Below, one piece after another: positions 19,541 through 29,490 of a stretch of DNA of 64,000 bases. A model generated the notes under the pieces. It was given only the letters and a program-made list of their open reading frames with translations. It was not told the DNA's origin and did not search any database. Each line of letters starts with the position of its first letter. The first letter of the stretch is position 1. Both the position numbers and the translations under genes were made by a program. The DNA comes from Moraxellaceae bacterium (GTDB taxonomy: Bacteria; Pseudomonadota; Gammaproteobacteria; Burkholderiales; Rhodocyclaceae), in contig JAVHYF010000001.1 of NCBI GenBank assembly GCA_031119205.1, positions 1-64,000 on the forward strand, given 5' to 3'.

Positions 19541-19754
19541 GAGGCCCGCAGCAGGCCTCAGCCCCACGCCCGTTTCCGGCCCGTTCTCACGGGCCGAACA
19601 TATATTTCGCCGCGCCCGATCTGGCGCCCGACTCCTTTGGTAGTTTCGCCTCCAGCCATGGCGACCTGCTCGTCGCGATGGCCTTTATTGTTGGCTCCAG
19701 ACCGCGACCCCTCGCGGTTCAGCACGGGATGGCGATCGTCATCCCGTTCTTTTT
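19541..19754 (+). ncRNA. Candidate structured RNA: five consecutive hairpins ending in a terminator
   Basis: After the GntR stop the DNA holds five compact stems in a row: GAGGCC/GGCCTC (19541-19559), CGGCCCGT-TCTC-ACGGGCCG (19577-19596), GCCATGGCGAC/GTCGCGATGGC (19655-19682, one mismatch), ACCGCGA-CCCC-TCGCGGT (19701-19718), and ACGGGATG/CATCCCGT (19724-19747) followed by TTCTTTTT. The last is a credible + strand intrinsic terminator. The number of perfect stems is well above what neighbouring gaps show. It could be a small RNA, or the 3' UTR of the GntR gene. A 76-codon antisense frame also spans it. No family is recognised. Confidence 0.4.
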
Positions 19755-19781
19755 GCCCGCCCCGCCACAGCCCCCACCGGT

Positions 19782-19811
19782 TTGACAAGCGCCACCCTGC
19801 GGGGGTAGCTT
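19782..19811 (+). promoter_or_regulatory. Putative sigma-70 promoter for metX-metW
   Basis: TTGACA at 19782-19787 and TAGCTT at 19806-19811 are separated by 18 bp. The predicted transcription start (about 19818) coincides with the first base of the riboswitch aptamer, which supports the assignment even though the -10 box is poor. Confidence 0.6.
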
Positions 19812-19818
19812 CCCGTCA

Positions 19819-19873
19819 TCGCGCCGATTTGGCTCAGATTGCGGGCGCGTAATAAATCCAGCTAAATCGAGGA
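19819..19873 (+). ncRNA. SAM-II-like riboswitch upstream of metX
   Basis: The sequence follows the SAM-II (metA-motif) aptamer. P1 is CGCGC (19820-19824) with GCGCG (19845-19849). The characteristic 'GCGCGTAATAAATCCAGCTA' is followed by a pseudoknot in which CGATTTGGCT (19825-19834) pairs over ten bases, with one G-U, to AGCTAAATCG (19860-19869). SAM-II normally represses methionine synthesis genes when S-adenosylmethionine is bound, and the gene downstream is metX. The call rests on recalled consensus and base pairing, not on a covariance search. Confidence 0.85.
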
Positions 19874-19876
19874 CAT

Positions 19877-19913
19877 ACCCGGTCCGAGCCTCCTGACTCG
19901 CACCGGGTTTTTT
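19877..19913 (+). terminator. Attenuator terminator of the SAM-II riboswitch
   Basis: ACCCGGTCCGAG (19877-19888) pairs with CTCGCACCGGGT (19897-19908) with a single mismatch; the loop is CCTCCTGA and six T follow. It lies 4 bp after the aptamer and 31 bp before metX, so it is a natural expression platform for premature termination. GGCTC (19831-19835) of the aptamer could pair with GAGCC (19886-19890) as an antiterminator when SAM is absent. Confidence 0.8.
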
Positions 19914-19944
19914 CATTGGTACTGCTGTTGCGTTCCTCGCTCTC

Positions 19945-21072
<1,128 letters not shown>

Positions 21073-21074
21073 CC

Positions 21075-21677
21075 ATGGTGCATCTCCAGGACGTCCGCTT
21101 CGACTACGACGTAATCGCCCGCTGGGTGCCGCAGGGCGCCCGCGTGCTCGACCTCGGCTGCGGTGACGGCAGCTTGCTGCGTCATCTGATGAACGCCCGC
21201 GGCGTCAGTGGCTATGGCATCGAACGCGACACACCGCACGTGGTGGAGTGCATCCGCAACGACGTGCCGGTGCTGCAGATCGACCTCGAACAGGGGCTGG
21301 CCGGCTTCGAGGACGCGCAGTTCGACGTGGTGGTGATGAGCCAGTCACTGCAAGCAGTGAAGAACACCGAGGGCATCCTCGCCGAGATGTTGCGCGTGGG
21401 GCGCGAGGCCATCGTCAGCTTCCCGAACTTCGGCTACTGGCCTCACCGCGATTCGCTGGCCGAAGGCCACATGCCGGTGAGCCGCAGCCTGCCGTACCAG
21501 TGGTACAACACGCCCAACGTCCGCTTCTTCACGATGTCGGACTTCGAGGAGCTGTGCGCGCAACGCGGCATCGTGGTGCGCGAGCGCTTCGCCTACGACG
21601 AGGATCGCGAGATCACCATCGACCCGAACAACTTCGCCAGCGTGGCGATCTACCGCCTGGGGCGGGCCGCCGCTTGA
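21075..21677 (+). CDS. metW: Methionine biosynthesis protein MetW
   Basis: A 200-aa class I SAM-dependent methyltransferase-like protein. Motif I is 'RVLDLGCGDGSLLRHL' at about 24-39; 'FDVVVMSQSLQAVKN' and 'SFPNFGYWPHR' are MetW signatures. Family knowledge: MetW is needed together with MetX for full homoserine acyltransferase activity in several proteobacteria. The two genes are separated by 2 bp, so co-expression under the upstream riboswitch is expected. Its last codons overlap the permease start. Confidence 0.96.
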   Translation: MVHLQDVRFDYDVIARWVPQGARVLDLGCGDGSLLRHLMNARGVSGYGIERDTPHVVECIRNDVPVLQIDLEQGLAGFEDAQFDVVVMSQSLQAVKNTEGILAEMLRVGREAIVSFPNFGYWPHRDSLAEGHMPVSRSLPYQWYNTPNVRFFTMSDFEELCAQRGIVVRERFAYDEDREITIDPNNFASVAIYRLGRAAA

Positions 21678-23191
21678 ACGCCGCACGGCTCCAGCGCTGG
21701 TGGCGCATGGCCGCCATCCTGCTGCTGGGCTTTGCCTCCGGCCTGCCGCTGGCCCTAACCGGGCAGGCCATGCAGGCCTGGCTGACGGTGGACGGCGTGG
21801 ACATCGTCACCATCGGCTTCCTGGGCCTGGTCGGTCTGCCCTATACCTTCAAGTTCCTGTGGGCGCCGCTGATGGACCGCTTCGAGCCGCCCGGGCTCGG
21901 CCGGCGACGCGGCTGGGTGGCGCTGGCGCAGCTCGCGCTCGCCGGCACGCTGTTCTTCATGGCGGGAATTTCGCCCTCCGCGCAGCCCGGCCTGTTCGCC
22001 GCGGCCGCCGTGCTGGTGGCCTTCCTGTCGGCCTCGCAGGACGTAGTGGTGGATGCCTACCGGACCGACCTGCTCGCCGACAAATCCGAGCACGGCCTCG
22101 GCGCGTCGGTGCATGTCTTCGGCTACCGGCTGGCGATGATCGTCTCCGGCGGCATCGCGCTGATCTGGGCTGACCAGTGGGACTGGCCGACGGTGTACCG
22201 CACCATGGCGGCGATCATGCTGGGGCTGGCGGTGGTCACCACGCTGGCGGCACCCCGCGTCACTGGCAATGCGCCGCTGATGACCAATGCGGGCAATGAC
22301 CTGCGCGGCTTCATCGCCATGCTGCTGGGTGTGCTGGCCGGCTACTGGATCGCCCGCCTCGCCCTGCAGGCGCTGGGCTTCGACGTCGCGGACAAGAACC
22401 GCTGGATCCAGCTGTTGTTCGTCGTCACCGAAATCGCAGTCGCGCTGCCGATGGCCTGGTGGGCGGCGAAGAAGGCGCGCTTCGAGACGCTGAACGCATC
22501 GCTGACCAGCTACTTCGCGCAGAGCGGCGCCGGCGCCTTCCTGCTGCTGATCATCCTCTACAAGCTGGGCGATGCTTTCGCCGGCAGCCTGACCACGCCC
22601 TTCCTCATCAAGGGCATGGGCTTCACGCAGGCGGAAGTCGGCATCGCCAACAAGCTCATCGGCCTCTGGCTGACCATCCTCGGCGGCATCCTCGGCGGTC
22701 TGCTGATGCTGCGGCTGAAGCTGTACCGCGCGCTGCTGCTGTTCGGCGTGCTGCAGCTGCTGTCCAACCTGGGCTTCTACGTGCTGGCCTCGCTGGGCCG
22801 TGGCGCCTGGGGGTCGGTGATGGTGCAGCCCTTCGACTGGGGCTTCATGGCGCTGACCGAGCCGGCCGCGCTGGACTGGCTGCTGATGACCGTCATTGCT
22901 GGCGAGAACATCACCGGCGGCATGGGCACGGTGGCCTTCGTCGGCCTGCTGATGGGCCTGTGCAACAGCCGCTTCACGGCCACCCATTATGCTTTGCTGT
23001 CCGCCTTCGCGGCGGTCGGCCGCATCTACGTCAGCCCGCTGTCCGGCGTGCTGTCGGTCAGCCTCGGCTGGCCGGTGTTCTTCCTGTTCTCCATCCTGAT
23101 CGCCGTGCCCGGCGTGGTCATGGTGTGGTGGATGCGTGCGGCGATCCGCGCACTCACCGCCCCTGCCACGGCCGGCCCGGCCGATGACTAA
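21674..23191 (+). CDS. AmpG-like MFS permease (muropeptide type)
   Basis: A ~505-aa multi-pass membrane protein of the AmpG branch of the major facilitator superfamily, which brings GlcNAc-1,6-anhydro-muropeptides into the cytoplasm for recycling. 'GFASGLPLALTGQAMQAWL' at the N-terminus, 'LPYTFKFLWAPLMDRFEPP' and 'LVAFLSASQDVVVDAYRTDLL' are AmpG signatures; 12-14 hydrophobic helices are visible. The start is TTG at 21674 overlapping the metW stop, or ATG at 21707 just before the first helix; the choice is open. Lytic transglycosylase MltA is encoded 9 kb away. It overlaps the next gene by 8 bp. Confidence 0.9.
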   Translation: MNAARLQRWWRMAAILLLGFASGLPLALTGQAMQAWLTVDGVDIVTIGFLGLVGLPYTFKFLWAPLMDRFEPPGLGRRRGWVALAQLALAGTLFFMAGISPSAQPGLFAAAAVLVAFLSASQDVVVDAYRTDLLADKSEHGLGASVHVFGYRLAMIVSGGIALIWADQWDWPTVYRTMAAIMLGLAVVTTLAAPRVTGNAPLMTNAGNDLRGFIAMLLGVLAGYWIARLALQALGFDVADKNRWIQLLFVVTEIAVALPMAWWAAKKARFETLNASLTSYFAQSGAGAFLLLIILYKLGDAFAGSLTTPFLIKGMGFTQAEVGIANKLIGLWLTILGGILGGLLMLRLKLYRALLLFGVLQLLSNLGFYVLASLGRGAWGSVMVQPFDWGFMALTEPAALDWLLMTVIAGENITGGMGTVAFVGLLMGLCNSRFTATHYALLSAFAAVGRIYVSPLSGVLSVSLGWPVFFLFSILIAVPGVVMVWWMRAAIRALTAPATAGPADD

Positions 23192-23918
23192 ACCGTCCAT
23201 GATTGCCGACACCCTCGTCACTGCCGCCCGCACGTTGTCCGAAGAGCTGGCGCCAATGCGCTTCGCCGCGCCCATCACCCACGCCTACGACCCGCTGACC
23301 TATGCCTGGGCGCCACACGAGCAGTACCTGCGCCGCTTTGGCAACGCACCGCGCAAGATCGTGTTCCTCGGCATGAACCCCGGCCCCTTCGGCATGGTGC
23401 AGACCGGCGTGCCTTTCGGCGAGATCGCCGCGGTGCGCGACTGGATGGGCATCGAGGCAGCCGTGACGAAGCCGCCCGTGGAGAACCCGGCGCGGCCGAT
23501 CGAGGGGTTTGCCTGCCCGCGCTCGGAAGTCAGTGGTCGTCGCCTGTGGGGGTTGTTCGCCGAACGCTTCGGCACCGCGGACGGCTTCTTCACCGATCAT
23601 TTTGTGGCCAACTATTGCCCGCTGGCCTTCTTCGAAGGCGGCCGCAACGCCACCCCGGACAAACTGCCGGCGGCCGAACAGGCCCCCCTGCTGGCGGCCT
23701 GCGACCGCCACCTGCGTACCCTGGTGGAGGCCTTGCAGGCCGAATGGGTGATCGGCGTGGGCGCCTGGGCCGAGAGCCGCGCCCGCCTCGCCTGTGCCGG
23801 CCTGCCGGTGCGCTACGGCCGCGTGCTGCACCCCAGCCCGGCCAGCCCGGCAGCCAACCGGGGCTGGTCTGCGGCAGCGACGAAACAGTTGACGGAACAG
23901 GGCATCTGGCACGCTTGA
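23184..23918 (+). CDS. SMUG1-type uracil-DNA glycosylase
   Basis: A 244-aa DNA repair enzyme resembling single-strand-selective monofunctional uracil-DNA glycosylase (UDG family 3), which removes uracil and oxidised pyrimidines. The two active-site motifs are plain: 'FLGMNPGPFGMVQTGVPFGE' (motif 1) and 'HPSPASPAANRGW' (motif 2, catalytic His). SMUG1 is chiefly animal, with a limited set of bacterial homologues. The ATG at 23184 overlaps the upstream stop by 8 bp, so the gene is in the metX-metW-permease transcript. Confidence 0.92.
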   Translation: MTKPSMIADTLVTAARTLSEELAPMRFAAPITHAYDPLTYAWAPHEQYLRRFGNAPRKIVFLGMNPGPFGMVQTGVPFGEIAAVRDWMGIEAAVTKPPVENPARPIEGFACPRSEVSGRRLWGLFAERFGTADGFFTDHFVANYCPLAFFEGGRNATPDKLPAAEQAPLLAACDRHLRTLVEALQAEWVIGVGAWAESRARLACAGLPVRYGRVLHPSPASPAANRGWSAAATKQLTEQGIWHA

Positions 23919-24053
23919 ACGCCAGTCCAGACTCAGGTTTCAGGACCCGAGTCCGTTAGAGAAACGATGGCGCCGGGTGACGCGCGACTGCGCGGCACCC
24001 CTCGCTCCCTTCCAATCGCACGGCCAAGGAGCCGGAATCTGCCGACGGCGTCG

Positions 24054-27000
24054 ATGAAGCTTCTGCATTTTCCCGGCATGAAGGGCCTGCTGCTGACGGT
24101 GATCTATGCCGTCACCGGCTGGTTGTCGCTGCAGATCGCAGTGCCGCCCGGCTACGCAGCCCCGGTCTTCCCGCCTGCCGGCATCGCGCTGGCGGCGCTG
24201 CTGGTGTTCGGCTACCGCTTGTGGCCGGCCGTGCTGGTCGGCTCGCTGGCCGTGCAGCTGGCCGCCGGCCTCAGCAGCAACGTCACCGGTCCGGCCTGGT
24301 GGGGGCCGCTGCTGGTCGCCCCCTTCGCTACGCTGCAGGTACTGGCCGGCACCTGGCTGGCGCGGCGGCTCGTCGGCCTGCGCGACGCGCTCGACACCCA
24401 TCGTTCCATCGTCCTGTTCTTCTGCGTCGTCGCACCACTGGGCTGCCTGGTATGCGCGAGCCTCGCGGTGCCCACCCTGGTGCTCAGCGGCGCCCTGCAC
24501 CCCGGCGAAGCGCTGTTCAGCTGGTGGAACTGGTGGCTGGGCGACACCCTGGGGGTGATGGTCTTCGCGCCGCTGGTGCTGACCTTCATCGGTGCACCGG
24601 CCGAGAAATGGCGGCCACGTCGCAACGTGGTGGCCCTGCCGCTGCTGGTGGCGCTGGCGGTGCTGGCGTTCTCCTTCGTGCAGGTGCGCGAATGGGAGCA
24701 GGTACGCGTGGAAACGCAGTTCCGCCGCGACACCGAGAACCTCGCCAGCCTGGTGAGCCGCCGCCTGGAAGCGCAGCTGGACATGCTGATCGCGCTGCAG
24801 CGCCTCATGAGCGTCAGCGACAACGTGAGCCGCGAGCAATGGCACGACTTCGTGATGCCGCTGCTGGACCGTTACCCCGGCACCCAGAATTTCTCGTGGA
24901 ACGCCTACGTCTCCGCCACCGATCGCGAGCGCTTCGAACGCGCAATGCGTGCGGCGGGCCTGCCGGATTACCACATCCTCGACCGTGACGACGCCGGCCA
25001 GTTGTTCGCCGCGCGCGAGGCCGACGAGTACCTGCCGATCACTTACGTGGAACCGATGCAGGGCAACGAGCGGGCGCTCGGCATGAACCCGCTGTCGCTG
25101 CCCGCTGCCACCGAGGGCATCGCGGTGACCCGTGTCACCGGCCAGCCCGCCGCCAGTGCCGCGATCCGCCTGGTGCAGGAACAAGGTTCGCAGCGCGGCG
25201 TGGTGGTGTATCTCGCAGTCTTCGAGCGTCCCAGTGCCGCCAACGGCCAGGGGCGCGGCCGCAAGCTGAAGGGCCTGGTCACCGGCGCCTTCCGCATGGG
25301 GGACGCGATGTCCGCCGTGCTGATGGGCGTGCCGGTCAGCGGCATCGACCTGTGCATCGTCGACATGGTGGGCAAGCCCGGCAACCGCCGCCTCTACGGC
25401 GAGGAGGGCTGCGAAGAGCCGGACACCCGCGGCACCCGCCTGCAGCAGTTCGTGCCGATCACCTTTGCCGACCGCCCCTGGAGCCTGGTGCTGCGCGCCA
25501 ACGACCAGTACATGAGCGCGGTGACCAGCTGGGCGGTGTGGTCCACGCTGGCCGTCGGCGTCGGCATCGTCGCCATGCTGGGCATCTTCCTGCTGGTGAC
25601 CACCGGCTACACCCGTCGCGTCGAGGAGCAGGTGCGCATCCGCACCTCCGAGCTGGCCCTGGCTGGCGAGCGCCTGCACGACCAGCAGGCCACGCTGGCC
25701 GAGGCGCAGCGACTGGCCCGCATGGGCAGCTGGGTGCAGGTCGGCAACGGCAACCAGATCGATGGCTCCGACGAACTGCGCCGCATGTTCGGCCTGCCAG
25801 ACAGCGGCCTGCTGCACTGGCCCGACCTGGTGGGCATGCTGGCGCAGCAGGACCAGACGCCGCTGGACCTCGCCGTCCAGCACCTGCGCAACGAAGCCGG
25901 CTCGGCCGCGCTGGACGGCACCGTGCGCAACGTGCGCGGCGAAACGCTGGTGCTGCATTTCCAGATCGAGAGCGCACCCGCCGCCGACGGCAGCCTGTAC
26001 CTGCGCGGCACGGTACAGAACGTGACCGCCGCCCGCGAGGCGGAGGCGCACATCCAGTACCTGGCCCGCTACGACGCCCTCACCGGTCTGCCCAACCGCA
26101 TGGACTGGACCGAGCGCACGCGCGCCAGCCTGCTGGTGGCGCAGCGCCATGACGACCGCTGCGCCGTGCTGTTCCTCGACCTCGACCGCTTCAAGATGGT
26201 GAACGATTCGCTCGGCCACCCCATTGGCGACCGCCTGCTGACCGAGGTGGCCCATCGCTTCAGCGAGTGCCTGCGCGACTACGACGTGCTGGCGAGGCTG
26301 GGCGGCGACGAATTCGTCGTGCTGCTGCCGCGCATCGGCCGCGCCGAGGATGTCGCCATCGTCGCCAACAAGCTCATCGAGAGCCTGCGTGTCCCGGTGC
26401 TGATCGACCAGATCGAACTCAACGTCGCGGTGAGCATCGGCATCGCCGTCTACCCGGACGACGGCAACGACGTCGACACCCTGCTCAAGCACGCCGACGT
26501 GGCGATGTACGGCGCCAAACAGGCGGGCCGCAACACCTACCGCTTCTTCATCCCGGAGATGAACCAGCGCGCGGTGGACCGCCTGCAGACGGAGTCCGCG
26601 CTACGCCGCGCCATCGAGCGCCGCGAACTGATCCTGTACTACCAGCCCCAGCTCGACCTCGCCACGCAGCAGGTCACGGCCTGCGAGGCATTGCTGCGCT
26701 GGCGCCACCCGGAGCGCGGCCTGGTACCGCCGATGGAGTTCATCCCGCTCGCCGAAGACAGCGGCATGATCGTGCCGCTGGGCGACTGGGTCATGGAAGA
26801 AGCCTGCCGCCAGCAGGTGCGCTGGGCGCAGGCCGGCCTGCGCATGCGCGTGGGCATCAACATCTCGGCCCTGCAGTTCGCGCAGGCCAATTTCGTCGAC
26901 AGGGTGGAGCAGATCCTCGCCGAGACGGCGGCGGATCCGCGCATGATCGAGCTGGAGATCACCGAGAGCGCGCTGATGGCGCCCACCGACGAACTGATGA

Positions 27001-27356
27001 GCAATCTGCAGCGCCTGGGCGCCGCCTGCATCGGCCTGGCGCTCGACGACTTCGGTACGGGCTACTCCAGCCTGGCCTACCTGAAACGCCTGCCGATCGA
27101 GCGCCTGAAGCTGGACCGTTCATTCGTGCAGGATCTGCCGGGCGACGTGGAAGACGCGGCGATCACTACCGCCACGCTGTCGATGGCGCGTGACCTCGGC
27201 CTGCAGGTGGTGGCCGAAGGTGTCGAGTCCGAGGCACAGCGCGACTACCTGAAGCAGGGCGGCTGCCAGAGCATCCAGGGCTATCTGCTGGCGCGCCCCA
27301 TGCCGGCAGAAGAGTTCGTGCGCTGGTACCGGGAGCGCGCCGCCACTGCGCGCTGA
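24054..27356 (+). CDS. MASE1-CHASE-GGDEF-EAL cyclic-di-GMP signalling protein
   Basis: An ~1100-aa inner-membrane sensor that could both make and degrade c-di-GMP. Domain order: MASE1 membrane domain (about 1-210, 'VFPPAGIALAALLVFGYRLW'); a periplasmic CHASE domain (about 230-470); a last membrane helix ('WAVWSTLAVGVGIVAMLGIF'); a PAS-like linker; GGDEF (about 680-845) with intact 'LGGDEFVVLLPR'; and EAL (about 860-1100) with 'CEALLRWRHPERG', 'LEITESALM' and 'LDDFGTGYSSLAYLKRLPIE'. Catalytic signature residues of both output domains look intact. The ATG at 24054 is preferred; one at 24078 or further upstream in-frame starts are possible. Confidence 0.95.
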   Translation: MKLLHFPGMKGLLLTVIYAVTGWLSLQIAVPPGYAAPVFPPAGIALAALLVFGYRLWPAVLVGSLAVQLAAGLSSNVTGPAWWGPLLVAPFATLQVLAGTWLARRLVGLRDALDTHRSIVLFFCVVAPLGCLVCASLAVPTLVLSGALHPGEALFSWWNWWLGDTLGVMVFAPLVLTFIGAPAEKWRPRRNVVALPLLVALAVLAFSFVQVREWEQVRVETQFRRDTENLASLVSRRLEAQLDMLIALQRLMSVSDNVSREQWHDFVMPLLDRYPGTQNFSWNAYVSATDRERFERAMRAAGLPDYHILDRDDAGQLFAAREADEYLPITYVEPMQGNERALGMNPLSLPAATEGIAVTRVTGQPAASAAIRLVQEQGSQRGVVVYLAVFERPSAANGQGRGRKLKGLVTGAFRMGDAMSAVLMGVPVSGIDLCIVDMVGKPGNRRLYGEEGCEEPDTRGTRLQQFVPITFADRPWSLVLRANDQYMSAVTSWAVWSTLAVGVGIVAMLGIFLLVTTGYTRRVEEQVRIRTSELALAGERLHDQQATLAEAQRLARMGSWVQVGNGNQIDGSDELRRMFGLPDSGLLHWPDLVGMLAQQDQTPLDLAVQHLRNEAGSAALDGTVRNVRGETLVLHFQIESAPAADGSLYLRGTVQNVTAAREAEAHIQYLARYDALTGLPNRMDWTERTRASLLVAQRHDDRCAVLFLDLDRFKMVNDSLGHPIGDRLLTEVAHRFSECLRDYDVLARLGGDEFVVLLPRIGRAEDVAIVANKLIESLRVPVLIDQIELNVAVSIGIAVYPDDGNDVDTLLKHADVAMYGAKQAGRNTYRFFIPEMNQRAVDRLQTESALRRAIERRELILYYQPQLDLATQQVTACEALLRWRHPERGLVPPMEFIPLAEDSGMIVPLGDWVMEEACRQQVRWAQAGLRMRVGINISALQFAQANFVDRVEQILAETAADPRMIELEITESALMAPTDELMSNLQRLGAACIGLALDDFGTGYSSLAYLKRLPIERLKLDRSFVQDLPGDVEDAAITTATLSMARDLGLQVVAEGVESEAQRDYLKQGGCQSIQGYLLARPMPAEEFVRWYRERAATAR

Positions 27357-27400
27357 ACGGACGCCGGGCGCGTCGCCGACCCCGGGGCCTCAGTGGCCCT

Positions 27401-27958
27401 TCAGTGCCCCTTCAATGCGTAGATGCCGGGCGCATTGCGCCAGTAACCCTTGTAGTCCATGCCGCAACCGAACAGGAAGCGGTCGGCGACATCCACCCCG
27501 GTGAAGTCCGCGCGCATGCCCGGCACGGCCTTGCGTGCGTGATCCTTGTGCACCAGCACGGCAGTCAGCACCTCCGCCGCGCCCTCCTTCTGCAGATGCT
27601 CCACGATGGCCTTCAGGGTGTGGCCCTCGTCGAGGATGTCGTCGAGGATCAGCACGCTGCGGCCGCGCAGGTCCTGCGTCGGCCGCACCCGCCAGTCCAG
27701 CAGGTTGCCGTTGAGCGCATGGCCGTAGCGGGTAGCGTGCAGGTAGGCGACTTCGAGCGGGAAGGGCAGCTTCGGCAGCAGGCGGCCAGCCAGCACCAGC
27801 CCGCCGTTCATGACGACGAAGGCCAGCGGGTTGCTGTCCTTCAGGCGCGCGGTGATCGCGGTGGCCATCGTGTCCAGCGCAGTCTCGACTTCGCGGTCAG
27901 GCACCAGGCAGTCGGCCTCGGCCATGGCCTGGCGTGCATCTTCGAGTGGGCTGGACAT
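27401..27958 (-). CDS. hpt: Hypoxanthine-guanine phosphoribosyltransferase
   Basis: A 185-aa purine salvage enzyme that makes IMP or GMP from hypoxanthine or guanine and PRPP. The PRPP-binding motif is 'VLILDDILDEGHTLKAI' at about 101-117; 'FVVMNGGLVLAGRLLPKL' and 'DRFLFGCGMDYKGYWRN' match the hypoxanthine phosphoribosyltransferase subfamily common in proteobacteria. The ATG at 27958 has AGGAG upstream. It is convergent with the c-di-GMP protein gene. Confidence 0.95.
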   Translation of the reverse strand: MSSPLEDARQAMAEADCLVPDREVETALDTMATAITARLKDSNPLAFVVMNGGLVLAGRLLPKLPFPLEVAYLHATRYGHALNGNLLDWRVRPTQDLRGRSVLILDDILDEGHTLKAIVEHLQKEGAAEVLTAVLVHKDHARKAVPGMRADFTGVDVADRFLFGCGMDYKGYWRNAPGIYALKGH

Positions 27959-28040
27959 CGCGGGGCTCCTTGTTGCTGTTGTGCTGCAGTTGTTTATGGC
28001 GACAGGGTACGACTTTGGCCGGGCGGAAAGCTGATACGCG

Positions 28041-28814
28041 TCATGCGTAATCGATGGTCAGCGGGGCGTGGTCCGAGAAACGCTGGGTCTTGAAGACACC
28101 GGCGACCGTGGCGCGTGCCGCAATGCCCGGCGTGGCAAGCTGGTAGTCCAGACGCCACCCCACGTTGTTGGCCCAGGCCTGGCCGCGGTTGCTCCACCAG
28201 GTGTAGCACTCGCTGGTGGTCTCGGGGTGCAGACGGCGGTAGACGTCCACCCAGCCCAGTTCGTCGAGCACCCGCGACAGCCAGGCGCGCTCCTCGGGCA
28301 GGAAGCCGGAGTTCTTCTGGTTGCTGCGCCAGTTCTTCAGGTCGGCTTCCTTGTGGGCGATATTCCAGTCACCACACACGATGGTTTCGCGCCCGCTCGT
28401 CGCCAGGGTGGCGAGCAAGGGCAGGAAGATCTCCATGAAGCGGAACTTGGCCTGCTGGCGCTCCTCCGAACTGGAGCCGGAAGGCAGGTACAGGGACACC
28501 ACGCTGAAACCGTCGAAATCGGCCTGGATGTAGCGACCCTCGGCGTCGAATTCCGGCACGCCGACACCGCTCTTCACGGCCAGGGGTTTCTGCTTCGAAT
28601 AGATGGCCACACCGCTGTAGCCCTTCTTCTCGGCACAGTGGAAATGACCGTGGAAACCGGCTGGAGCCAGCATGTGCGCGGCGAGGTCGGCCTCCTGTGC
28701 CTTGACCTCCTGCAGGCAGACGACATCGGCGTCCTGCTGTGCCAGCCATTCGAAAAAGCCCTTGTTGGCGGCAGAGCGGATGCCGTTGAGGTTCAACGTG
28801 ATGACGCGTAACAT
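28041..28814 (-). CDS. xth: Exodeoxyribonuclease III
   Basis: A 257-aa AP endonuclease/3'-5' exonuclease of base-excision repair. '[19 protein letters not shown]' at the N-terminus, '[13 protein letters not shown]' (metal-binding Glu), '[10 protein letters not shown]' and '[12 protein letters not shown]' (catalytic Asp-His) are intact. The start at 28814 is chosen from domain alignment. It is divergent from pyrE with only 33 bp between the two starts, an arrangement common in betaproteobacteria. Confidence 0.96.
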   Translation of the reverse strand: MLRVITLNLNGIRSAANKGFFEWLAQQDADVVCLQEVKAQEADLAAHMLAPAGFHGHFHCAEKKGYSGVAIYSKQKPLAVKSGVGVPEFDAEGRYIQADFDGFSVVSLYLPSGSSSEERQQAKFRFMEIFLPLLATLATSGRETIVCGDWNIAHKEADLKNWRSNQKNSGFLPEERAWLSRVLDELGWVDVYRRLHPETTSECYTWWSNRGQAWANNVGWRLDYQLATPGIAARATVAGVFKTQRFSDHAPLTIDYA

Positions 28815-28847
28815 CGGCCGGGTTTCGTCCAGAGGAATGACAGGAAC

Positions 28848-29483
28848 GTGGATTTTAGCCGCGATTTTCTCGCACTCTCGGTGCGCAAGGGTGTGCTCCG
28901 GTTCGGTGAGTTCAAGACCAAGGCCGGTCGTCTGTCGCCGTACTTCTTCAATACGGCGTTGTTCGACGACGGCGCATCCTTCGGCGAGCTTTGCGGTTAC
29001 TACGCGCAGGCCATCAAGGCCTCCGGCATCGCTTTCGACATGCTGTTCGGACCGGCCTACAAAGGCATCCCGCTGGTGGCCGGCACCGCCATGCAGCTTG
29101 CCGCGGGCGGCCGTAACACGCCGTTCTGCTTCAACCGCAAGGAAGCCAAGGACCACGGCGAAGGCGGCACCCTGGTGGGCGCCCCCTTGAAAGGCCGCGT
29201 GCTGATCCTCGACGACGTCATCTCCGCCGGCACCTCGGTACGCGAATCGGTGGAAATCATCCGCGGCCAGGGTGCCGAAGTGGCCGGTGTGCTGATCGCG
29301 CTGGACCGCATGGAACGCGGCACCGGCGCATTGAGCGCGGTGCAGGAAGTGCAGGCGCAGTTCGACGTGCCGGTAGTGGCGGTGGCCAACCTGCGCGACC
29401 TGATGGCTTTCATTGCCGATAGCCCGGAACTGGCGACTCACCTGCCGGCCGTCCAGCGTTATCGCGACACCTACGGAGTGTGA
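28848..29483 (+). CDS. pyrE: Orotate phosphoribosyltransferase
   Basis: A 211-aa enzyme that turns orotate and PRPP into orotidine 5'-phosphate in de novo pyrimidine synthesis. The start is GTG at 28848 (reads as [10 protein letters not shown]), with AGAGGA 11 nt upstream and AGGA immediately before it. The PRPP motif is '[17 protein letters not shown]' at about 119-135; '[18 protein letters not shown]' and '[15 protein letters not shown]' (catalytic flexible loop) are conserved. The promoter must overlap xth because the gap is so short. Confidence 0.97.
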   Translation: MDFSRDFLALSVRKGVLRFGEFKTKAGRLSPYFFNTALFDDGASFGELCGYYAQAIKASGIAFDMLFGPAYKGIPLVAGTAMQLAAGGRNTPFCFNRKEAKDHGEGGTLVGAPLKGRVLILDDVISAGTSVRESVEIIRGQGAEVAGVLIALDRMERGTGALSAVQEVQAQFDVPVVAVANLRDLMAFIADSPELATHLPAVQRYRDTYGV

Positions 29484-29490
29484 TGCCTTG

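Noticed and set aside
19558-19788. 76-codon minus-strand frame in the gap before metX
   Set aside because: Overlaps multiple perfect hairpins and has no ribosome site or recognisable domain; kept only as an alternative explanation for the candidate RNA.
23940-26492. 850-codon open frame on the minus strand
   Set aside because: Antisense to the MASE1-CHASE-GGDEF-EAL gene, which has clear domains; the antisense product is low-complexity His/Gln/Ala-rich, a usual artefact of high GC.
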